From positions 558,001-622,000 of the forward strand of contig NC_089432.1 in assembly GCF_026210795.1 (NCBI RefSeq): a stretch of DNA of 64,000 bases, written 5' to 3'. The position numbers and the translations under genes are program-made. The DNA is from Rhizophagus irregularis. Lineage: Eukaryota; Glomeromycota; Glomeromycetes; Glomerales; Glomeraceae. Below, one piece after another: positions 12,180 to 21,547 of the stretch (position 1 is its first letter; every line of letters starts with the position of its first letter). The notes beneath the pieces were generated by a model. That model searched no databases, was not told where the DNA came from, and saw only the letters and a program-made list of their open reading frames with translations.

Positions 12180-12345
12180 GCCAGAATTAAGATAATTTCG
12201 CCCAGCAAAATTTGGCCGAAATTATAAAACGGACATAAATGTCCGTTTGCAAATTTGGCCAGAATTATAAAAACGGACATAAATTTGGCCGGAATTATAA
12301 AAACGGACATTTATGTCCGTTTTTGTAAATTTGGCCAGCATTATG
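12180..12345. repeat. Cluster of short palindromes in the left arm
   Basis: Alternating modules of ACGGACATAAATGTCCGT-type palindromes and GGCCAGAATTATAA-type segments. The mirror cluster lies at 17455-17600 in the right arm. Subterminal clusters like this often bind a transposase (inference). Confidence 0.6.
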
Positions 12346-13859
12346 AATGTAAATATTTTAACTAATTATTCAGTAATCATAAATAAATAAATTATATTTT
12401 GTTGTCTTTGTCTCATCAAAATATGCTAAATAGTGGAATTTCTATTATCAATAAATAAAAGTTATTAGCATTTATAAATATTTAAAAATATTAAAAATTA
12501 TTTCAAGAAAATGTTAATATTTTATTATTTATTTATTAATCCTAAAGGTATAAAACTGCTATCATTTAAAATATCTCAAAAAAACAATCCAACAAGCTAT
12601 ATATATTTTATCTTTCTATTTGTAATTACTTGATTTCAAGCTAAAGCAGTTTAACTTTCAGCAATTTAATGTAAATATTTAATCAGATAATAGACATTTG
12701 TTTTTTTTTAAATCAGAATACTAGATATTGTTTTATTATTTATTTAATATATAAAAGTTATATGAACATTGTGTTTTTTAAATATTATACGTAAAGAAAA
12801 TTTACAAAAATTTATAATTGATATAATTAATTAATAATTTAATTTATTATTCTAATTGTTATAAAATAATACATCACATGCTATTTATAGAAGTTTACTT
12901 TAATATAATATATATATATTACATTAAGAATATATAAATAAATTATTTAATTATCCAATTCATTATATACTATCTTTGTAGATAATAAATATACTATTTT
13001 ATTTAATGTTATTTGGCATTTAAAAAATTGGTTTATTGAAAAAATATTGACTTTTGGTTTTTTTATTTTTAAAATTGCCAAAAAATTGGATCTTTCAATT
13101 ATTAGTATATTAAATATATGTGGAAGTTACATATATAAATATACCTATCTAGTATTTAGTAGTAAATTAAATATATGTGAAAGTTACATAAACATATTGG
13201 TATTTAATGTAATTTGGTATTTAAAATTATTTTATTAATTAAAATATTTTTTTTATTATTAGATACAAATTATTTTAAAAATTGTCAAAAAATTATATTA
13301 GTACATTACATATGCAATTTAGCAATTGAAAAATTATTTTATTAATAGGCCATTGATTTTATTTTAGTTTTATTCTTTTTTTTAATTAGATATAATTTAT
13401 TTTAAATATTATTAGAAAATTAAATGATTTGATTCTTTTAATTATTAGTATATTATTATATCTATAGAAGTTGAATAAACATATCTATTTAATGGAATTT
13501 AATATTTAAATTATTTTATTAATACTTAATTTTTGTTTTGTTTTTATTTACAGTATTTTTTTATTTTTTTATTTTTATTTATTTTTTATTAGATACAAAT
13601 TATTTTAAATATTGTTAGAAATTGGATCAACAAAATCATTTATTAAAAAAATTTGGATTTGCAAATATTGCAGTAAATGTTTATCAGTACATTTCGCAAA
13701 TCCAAATTTTTTTTAATGAATGATTTTGTTGATCCAATTTCTAACAATATTTAAAATAATTTGTATCTAATAAAAAATAAATAAAAATAAAAAAATAAAA
13801 AAATACTGTAAATAAAAATAAAACAAAAATTAAGTTTTATATTAATAAAATAATTTTAA

Positions 13860-14410
13860 ATATTAAATTCCATTATTAAATAGGTATGTTTATCTAACTT
13901 CCATAAATATATAATCCTTTAATTTTCTATCAAATTTTAAATAATTTAGATCAAATAAAAAAATAAAATAAAATTAAAATAAAATCAATGTTAATTGCTA
14001 AATTACATTAAATAGATTAAATAAGTATGTTTATTTAACTTCTATAAATATATAATATATTAATAATTAAAAGAGCCAAATAAATCATTTAATTTTCTAT
14101 TAATTTTTAAATAATTTGGATCAATAAAAAAATAAATAAAATCAAAATAAAATGTTAATTGCTAAATTACATTAAATAGATTAATAAATAAGTATATTTA
14201 TTTAACTTCCATAAATATGTAATGTATTAATAATTAAAAGAGCCAAATCATTTAATTTTCTATTAATTTTTGAAATAATTTGGATCAAAATCATCAAATA
14301 AAAAAAAAATTAATAAAATCAAAATTAATCAATGTTAATTGCTAAATTACATTAAATAAGTATGTTTATTTAACTTCCATAAATATGTAATGTATTAATA
14401 ATTGAAGGAT
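13860..14410. repeat. Degenerate tandem repeats, unit about 150 bp, inside the right arm
   Basis: Three to four copies share the order TTAATTGCTAAATTACATTAAATA, TATGTTTATTTAACTTCCATAAATATGTAAT, a run of AATAATTAAAAG, then ATTTAATTTTCTAT. More diverged copies in reverse orientation lie at about 13060-13540 in the left arm, so the repeats predate or were duplicated with the palindrome. Confidence 0.55.
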
Positions 14411-14499
14411 TTAAATTTCTGACAATTTTTAGATCTAATAAAAAAGTAAATAAAAAACAAAAAAATTAATGTTTTATTTAATAGCATAATTTTTAAATA

Positions 14500-16969
14500 C
14501 CGTATAGCGCTGCATACAGTACCCCCCTCAAATAGTACCCCTCCTAAATAGTACCCGTGTATTATTCAAGTTTACATTCGGGTATTTCTGAATAGTACCC
14601 CGGTACTAATCAAAATCCGATTTTGAATAGTACCCGGTACTAATCAAATACCGGTATATAATTACTAATAAAAATTCTTCATACTAACTAGGAAAAGGAA
14701 ACTGATCGCACATCATCACGTGCCAGATGTACAACAAACATTTGTGAAACCGATACGAATAGTATATAGTCCTTCGTTACACTTCGGACTAATAAAAAAT
14801 GTTTACAAGCAAATTTTTATTCCATGTGTTTTAACCTTGATTTATAAATATACTGTATAGTTCAATGTATACAGTATATGTACACTTTCATATAATTAAT
14901 TGTAATAAAAAAACAATTGCCGTAAAATGAAATTTTATTAACAAACCATCAATTAGCAATGGTTACACAATCAAAGCCACCCATTTTACTCATCCCATAC
15001 ATTAACGTAATTTGTTCCTTGTTCATCATAATAACCCGAATAGCCATCATCCTCCACCTCCTCATATTCACTCTCATCAGATTTATCCTCTTCATTTCAA
15101 TGTTCCTCATCACTTTCATCATTTTCAGATTCCTCATCACTTTCATTATTTCCAAATTCTTCATCACTTCCGTCGGTTCCATGTTCCTCTTCACTTGTAT
15201 CAGTTTCGTATTCCTCATCACTTGTATTTTCGTCCTCTTTATCTGATTGTGGTGCTACTTCATCATTAGGTTTGCTTGCTTGTTGTTCAAGACGATCATA
15301 ATTAAAAATCCAGCCATCTTCAGTTCCATCACGATTGTTAGAAATGCCACAGCATTTAAAGGATCGCTGAATCAAATTAACATCAACAGCTTCCCACGAA
15401 TCTTTGACCCAATGTGCTACAGTTTCATAAGTGGGTCTTTTGATGATGCCAGTTGGTGTTAAATCTTTTATAGTTTCCGCCATCCACTCATTGTATCTTC
15501 TTCGCATCTATAAGGTGAAAATAAAAATAAAATGTTTTTTAAAAAAAATAGAGTCGCCCTAGAAAATGGAGAGAAAATTAATAATTATTACCTTTGATTT
15601 AAATGATTTATTCACTGAAACATCCAAAGGTTGTAGGCGAGATGTCAACCCTCCAGGAATAACTGCAATATCAGTTTTTTTTTCGATGAAACACCTTTTA
15701 ACAGAATCCACGATGTGAGCAGAAAATGAATCTAAAACTAATAATGATTGTGGATTGGAAAGCCTTTCACGTTTAACCCATACATTTTCAATCCAAAAGA
15801 GCATCTCATTCTCATTCATCCATCCTTTTTGGTTTGTTCGAATAATAACTCCTGGGGGAAAATTTCCTCGTGGAATATTTTTGAGTTTGAAAATTATGAG
15901 TGGGGGAAGCTTTGTTCCATCTGCCATACAGGTTAATACAACTGTAAAATTTGTTCTTTCATGACCTGTAGTGCGGATGCTAACTGATCGTGCATCCAGT
16001 TCATCAACAGTTGTATTGGTGGGCAGATCAAATGATACTGGCGTTTCATCCATGTTTCCTATATATGCTAAGGGATAATCATGTTGTATGCGGCAGTACG
16101 TAACGAATGCCAAAAATGATTGCTGTTTTTCGATTAAATCTTCAGGTAAACGTTGTGCAATTGTAGTGCGACGACGATTACTCAATTTATTTCGGCTCAT
16201 GAAACCATCTAACCACTTATTACTAAACCTAAAAGACCTGATACCAGAACACATAACTTGCCATTGACGTTGTTGTGCAAGGGTCTGGGCTTTTATTTGA
16301 ATCATACTTCGTGTGACAGCATTTTGATTTTTTCTTTTTCTTTAACCCAGGTAACTAGAGCAGTTTCTAAAGCTGGATATTTTGGTTTTACTCCTATATT
16401 TAAACGTTTTACACCCGGCTGTACCTTTAATAACTGTGGTTTTTTAGATATCCAGTCACGAAGTTGCTTTGCTTGAATGTTGAACTTGTCTGCTGTCTTT
16501 CTTTTACTATGGCCGTTCTCATGATACATAATAATTGCAATTTTTTCACGCGCGTTCCATTGTCTTCGCTTTTTTTCTGTCATTGTTGAGCGGTTAATTC
16601 TTTTGTTTGCGCGGGGACCCATTTTATATGAAATAAAAGTTGCAGAATAAAAACGCGAAAAACGCAATTGAATTTCATGATTTATTCTGATCTGAATTAC
16701 GATCATCATTACAATAATTTCCGAATTTACAAAATTTTTACATTTTACATCTGAAGTTTTTTATTTTATTTTAAATTTTGCGGTTGAAAATTGTTAGAGT
16801 TCTTTTGATTACTTAACTGTTAATAATATTATCACATGATTAGTACCCCCTTTACAATGTACCCCTTTTTATAGTACCCTCCTCCTCACATAATACCCCC
16901 CCGGGTACTATTTAATCTAGGCTGGCGTTTTTGAATAGTACCCCAGGTACTATATGCAGCGCTATACGG
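14500..16969 (-). mobile_element. Pogo-like (Tc1/mariner superfamily) DNA transposon
   Basis: The element is bounded by ~22-bp inverted repeats starting CCGTATAGCGCTGCATA and flanked by TA (14498-14499 and 16970-16971), the Tc1/mariner-type target duplication. The subterminal regions (14515-14660 and 16845-16945) carry many AGTACCC-type motifs in both orientations, which may be transposase-binding sites. It encodes one transposase on the minus strand, now broken. It is less AT-rich than the palindrome it sits in, which fits later arrival. Confidence 0.85.
14986..16622 (-). pseudogene. Pogo-family transposase, broken by a frameshift and an in-frame stop
   Basis: The start at 16622 follows the family pattern (basic N-terminus, then T-E-K-K-R-R-Q-W). 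Order of domains: an N-terminal helix-turn-helix (S-K-R-K-T-A-D-K-F-N), a CENP-B/Tc5-type DNA-binding region (F-R-F-S-N-K-W-L-D-G-F), and a DDE_1 catalytic domain with M-D-E-T-P, L-V-L-D-S-F-S-A-H and L-Q-P-L-D-V giving the three Asp. An intron lies at 15591-15508 (GT-AG, in phase), and the last exon ends in a long Glu/Asp-rich tail. Two breaks: a 1-bp loss in an A-run near 16325 that shifts the frame, and TGA at 15097-15099, after which the same frame stays acidic to a stop at 14986. The catalytic residues are still visible, but the reading frame is not intact. Confidence 0.85.
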
Positions 16970-17872
16970 TAATAATTAAAAGATTTAATTTTCTGCATTT
17001 TTGAAATAATTTGTATTTAATAGTAAAAAGTAAAAACAAAAAATCATTTTTTAAATGTTAAATAACTTAAATTTACAATAAAAAAATTTTTTTTTGGTTA
17101 AAATATACCAAATTGCTAAAAGTTAAATTGCATTAACTTGTCATCAAGTAATTGTAAAAAAATAATACACAGCTTGTTGGATTGTATTGAGATGTATTAA
17201 ATGGTAGAAGTTTTATACCTTTAGGATTAATAAATAATAAGATATTTACATTGTTTGAAAAGAATTTTTTTGAATTCTTAAATATTTCCAAATGCCAATA
17301 ACTTTCCATCTATTGATGATAGAAACCACAATTTAACAATTTAACATGTCTTGATGAGACAAAGCTAACAAGTTATAATTTATTTTTTCTATGATCACTG
17401 GATTATGATAAATTGATGCAATTTATAATATTTGCATTTATAATGCTGACTAAATTTACAAAAACGGACATTAATGTCCGTTTTTATAATTCCGGCCAAA
17501 TTATGTCCGTTTTTATAATTCTGGCCAAATTTGCAAACGGACATTTATGTCCGTTTTATAATTCCGGCCAAATTTTGCTGGGCGAAATTATCTTAATTCT
17601 GGCCAAATTAATGTGTAACCTTGAAAATTTTTTTGCCTTTTTTATAGTTACAAAGTGGTATAAAATGTACATTAATGCAATCCTTGACCATGAGTTTATA
17701 AGTAAATATCCGGTCAAAAGTTATAAATTTGCCTTATTTGTAATTAAATGTTGGTAAGTTGTTTGGACCAATCAGATCTCGTGGGCTAATCTGGCCCATG
17801 GGCAGTTTATAAGCTAGGATGTAGTGCACTCCCACTTAGCTTAGAAACTATGTCGATCATTTGGCTGGGGTG

Positions 17873-17880
17873 AACCATGT
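17873..17880. repeat. 8-bp target-site duplication (right) of the foldback element
   Basis: AACCATGT, identical to 11904-11911. Confidence 0.75.
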
Positions 17881-18438
17881 AATTAGCGATTTTATTATGA
17901 ATTTTGATTGATTATGTCACATGATTGCCGATCATTTTTGCGTTGAAAGCAACTATAAAATTAAATAATGAAATGAAAATACTCCATAAGAACCGTTCCG
18001 CCGCTCAGTAATACCAATTTTTACGTTTAAAAATTAAAAATTAATTTTTGTATACAATATGCATTTGATATGTAATGAAAGTCTCTTTATAATGAAATTA
18101 AATTTTTTATTGTTAAATTTATCATTACCCGCAATGAAATTTTAATCGGAAATTTTTTTTTTTTTCAAATGTTAAATTTTTTCAGTTCCCCATTTTTTAA
18201 TTTTCATTTTTTTTTCTTGAACCGATTTTTTACTTTTGGTTCTTTTTTTTTTTCAAATTTCGTCATTTCTCTTTCGAAACATCTTTTCTTTTTCTTTTTC
18301 TTTTCTTTTTTTAAAAATTTTTTGGTTTCTTTCCTCTTTCTTTATTTTTTTTTTCATTCTTTTCACCGTTTAGATTTGGTTTTTTTTCCAAAACCGAAAA
18401 ATTATCATTATTTTTTTTTTATTAAATAATCTTTTTAA

Positions 18439-18744
18439 CAGTGTTCGCAAATGACTTGAAATGACCAAATGATTCAAATGACAAATGACAAATGACATGT
18501 CATTTCAATGCTCAAATGACAAATGACCTTAGTCATTTGAATGTAATTTTGGCCAGCACTATAATTTTTGCCTACACTACATTCCTTATTTTTTAATTAT
18601 AGTCACATGATTATTTATGTGATAAATATTAGCCAATCAAAATCAAATGATTGAAATGACCAAATGACAAATAATTATGAATAATGACAAATGATTTCAT
18701 AAATCATTTAAAAGGTCAAATGACCAGGTCATTTCCGAACACTG
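18439..18744. mobile_element. hAT-type MITE (306 bp)
   Basis: Terminal repeats CAGTGTTCGCAAATGAC and, from the other end, CAGTGTTCGGAAATGAC. An identical 8-bp target duplication CTTTTTAA flanks it at 18431-18438 and 18745-18752. The interior is filled with AAATGAC repeats in both orientations. It is too short to code. Confidence 0.88.
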
Positions 18745-19207
18745 CTTTTTAAGACTTTTTTTTAGACCATATTATTAATTTTTTTTTAAATTTTTTTTCG
18801 GTCTTTTTGGACTGAATTATTATTGTCCTTTTTTCAAAATTTTTTTCGGTACTTATTTTTTTTTTAAACCGATTTCTTTCTTTATCCTTTTTCTTTCCCC
18901 AAATTTTATTTTTCTTTTTATTTCGAATTTTTTCTTTTTTCAACCTAAATTTTTTTTTTCATTTTTATTTTTCAACCGAAAATTTTTTTCCCTTTTCCTT
19001 TTTCGGTTTGGCTTTTTTTTTCAAACCGAATTTTTTTTTCTGAATACATTCTTTCACCATTTAGGTTTGGACTGGTGATCAGATCAATGTTGCGGCGACA
19101 CAGCAGTTGTTTTTTTTCCCGATTCTTATTAATAATAAAAATATTTTTTTTGTATAAAGCTCAATAATAGACTAACATACTTATTTATTTATTATTTGTA
19201 ACAATGG

Positions 19208-19285
19208 ATCGTTATAATTAATTTTTCTGGGAAATTTTTCTTTCTCATCGTTATAATTAATTTTTCTGGGAATTTTTTTTTTCAT
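19208..19285. repeat. 39-bp tandem duplication
   Basis: ATCGTTATAATTAATTTTTC followed by TGGGAA and T-runs, repeated at 19208 and 19247. It is non-coding. Confidence 0.6.
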
Positions 19286-20320
19286 ATTAATTAGTAAGAT
19301 ATTTTTTTTCAAAAAATGATTTTTTTTCGTACAATGTAACAACAAACTACTTAGATACTTATGTCGTGAATGTGTAAATAGGGAAAACGTAAATCAGAAA
19401 AAAAAAGTTTCAAGGTAACATTCAGCTTTTTCTGCTGCTGTTGAGTTTATTAACCATTTAATAAAGTTTTCTAAATTTATCTATCGAATTATGCTGTGTA
19501 AATATTGCAAACAAGAATATACTGGAGATGGATACTGTAATAAAACGTTTTCAACAAACTCATTTTATCTCTCAAATCAAAGATTATTATTTAGTTTATT
19601 AAAGTAGTTAGTTTTCCATCTTTTGGTTTTATTTATTTAAATTAAGTTAAAGTTTTTCTCATCATTTACATTATCTCTTATCTTTGTATATTATATTGAG
19701 TGATAGGATTATTCGATAAAGTTTGCCATCATATGATTGTATTAAATTGAAATAAGTTTCACAATCACTTTATTCTCACGATTAAAATTTTTAATTTAAA
19801 AGTGTTTTTGTTATAACAGATAACGAATTATTTAGTCAGTTTCACTAAATTATACGTTTATTTTTAACTTGGGGAAATTAATCACGTGATTTTTTGGCGC
19901 TGAAATCTTTTTATTAAACCAGATACATGAAGTGTATCCCTTGAATACAAATAAATAAAAATTCAAAATTCAAAAGAAAAAGAAAATTGGGAAAAAGAAT
20001 AAGGATGAAAAAAGAAATCGGTCTAAAAAAAATACTATAAGTCTTAAAAGACCGAAACAATAGGATTATTTAATAAAAAAAAATAATTTTTCGGTTTTGA
20101 AAAAAAAAACAATCTAAATGGAGAAAGAATGAAAAAAAAACAAAAAAAAAGAAAGAAAGAGGAAAAAAAAATGAAAAATTTTTAAAAAAAGAAAGAAAAA
20201 AGGAGTCAGTGTTTCAAAAGAGAAATGACGAAATTTGAAAAAAAAAGAACCAAAAGTAAAAGATCGGTTCAAGAAAAAAAAATGGAAATTAAAAAAAAAG
20301 GGGAACTGAAATAATTCTGA

Positions 20321-20750
20321 TTGGTTGGAAAGAAAAATGAAAAAAAATAAAAAAAATTAATAAATCGTTATAATTTCGTAATTTTTACAGCTAATTTATT
20401 ATATTGTTTCACTAAAAATACGCCAAAAATTAATTATTTCAAAAGTTAAATATCGAATGAGCAAAAATCAATAATGCAAATTTGATTAAATATTCATAAA
20501 TCAGAAGTTAAAATGAAATTACTCTATAGATGCTATCATACTATATCAAAAACTTTATGGGACTTATCGGTAAATTGAAAAAACCCAATTTTTTATATTA
20601 TAAATATTACACATATCAGCTTCTATATGATGTAATATTATGCACAATAAGCATATCGATTCTTGCCTTATATTTAAGGCATATCAGACAAATTTCAATT
20701 TTCCAATATGATCCAATATTTACTTGATGTTTAATATGCTGATGCTTTTT
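20321..20750. other. Intergenic, no gene supported
   Basis: A 65-codon frame at 20530-20727 and an overlapping minus-strand frame have no recognisable domain. I see nothing else here. Confidence 0.5.
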
Positions 20751-21532
20751 TATTTGACCAGTGTACGTTACCATGTGTCTTGTTACATTTACCTTTAAAA
20801 TTCCCGTCCAGGAGAGCCGATGTCCTGGACCTACAAAAAAAAGATAAAAATAAACGTTAGTGAACATTCATTTAAATAAAAAAGAAAAAAAAAATCAAAG
20901 TTTTACTACCTTTGATATGGGAGTCCATAACTTGTCTTTTGGCTTCCTTTACCTAAAAAAAAGAAGTACGAACATTAGTGAATGTTCGTTTAAATAAAAA
21001 GAGAAAACTAAAAATTTGAAGGTTTTACTTTCAAAATTTCATCCTAGAGGTGTCCAGAAAGCCAAAAATTACAAAAATAAAACCAAAACATTAGCTAATA
21101 TTTCATTTAAATAAAATAAGAATAGAATTTTAAAGTATTACCTTTGAAATTCTGTTCAGAAGCCAAAAACTTAAAAAAAAGAAGAAAAGAACGTTAGAAA
21201 TGTTCTTTTATAAAAATAAAAAAAAAATTATAAAGTGATAAAGAATGGAAACCATTCAAGTCTGAAAATAGAAATTATGAATAGTTTTGTAAGTGAAACT
21301 ATTGAAGTTTGAAAGTTAAAGGAATATATGAAATAAATCTAAACCAAGCAAGAAAATATTAATGTTTCATTGAAAACATTTGAAAAGAAATAATTATATT
21401 ATTTATCCACAGGTGGCAGACATGGGTGATATTGTAGACCTGTTCTAGAATCTACAAAAAAGGAAGCGTTAGTATAACATTTCTTTCAAAAAGAATAAAG
21501 TTTTGTAATTGTATTCAAACTCATCCCCAAAC
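20751..21532 (-). repeat. Array of micro-exon-like units (right part of a split array)
   Basis: On the minus strand, four or more units of about 105-120 bp each combine a 15-45-bp less AT-rich segment bounded by TAG| and AAAG|GTA with a ~70-bp A/T tract. The tracts share the order TTATTTAAA[TC]GAA[CT]ATT[CT]...CTAA[CT]GTT. Examples of the exon-like cores lie at about 20785-20830, 20912-20956 and 21147-21170. They look like duplicated exon-intron units, but I cannot join them into a convincing protein. The array continues beyond the inserted retroelement at 24276-24600. Confidence 0.45.
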
Positions 21533-21547
21533 TCACCTTTTCCTATT
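21533..21547. repeat. 15-bp target-site duplication at the 3' end of retroelement A
   Basis: TCACCTTTTCCTATT, identical to 24261-24275, directly adjoining the poly(T)/poly(A) tail. Confidence 0.8.

Larger units (their letters stand above)
11912..17872. mobile_element. Large palindromic foldback DNA element, right arm interrupted
   Basis: The left arm (11912-13662) is the reverse complement of the right arm (13696-17872, once the 2.47-kb insertion at 14500-16969 is removed), around a 33-nt loop at 13663-13695. The terminal inverted repeats begin CACCCCAGCCAAATGATCG. An 8-bp duplication AACCATGT flanks both ends, a size typical of hAT or P-type insertion. Near the termini, both arms carry several copies of a short palindrome ACGGACAT...ATGTCCGT alternating with GGCC[AG]GAATTATAA. 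The inner arms hold degenerate tandem units of about 150 bp. There is no transposase in the arms, so it would have moved with a transposase from elsewhere. The inner ~190 bp are almost perfectly paired, so it can form a giant hairpin. Confidence 0.8.
18170..20320. repeat. T-rich inverted-repeat element
   Basis: A polypyrimidine arm (18180 to about 18780, starting CAGTTCCCCATTTTTTAATT) pairs with a polypurine arm running back from about 20312 (...GGGGAACTG) to about 20020. Landmarks conserved in both arms are TTGAACCGAT, TTTTGGTTC, TTCGTCATTTCTC and AAACCGAAAAATTAT. A hAT-type MITE (18439-18744) interrupts the left arm. I see no clean target duplication at the outer ends and no coding sequence. 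The long open frames here are homopolymer artefacts. Confidence 0.6.

Noticed and set aside
14949-15269. Met/Arg-rich and His/Pro-rich frames opposite the transposase tail
   Set aside because: They are shadows of the Glu/Asp-rich transposase tail read in other frames.
18169-18943. Phe-rich and Lys-rich frames
   Set aside because: Translation of T-runs and A-runs in the inverted element arms, not genes.
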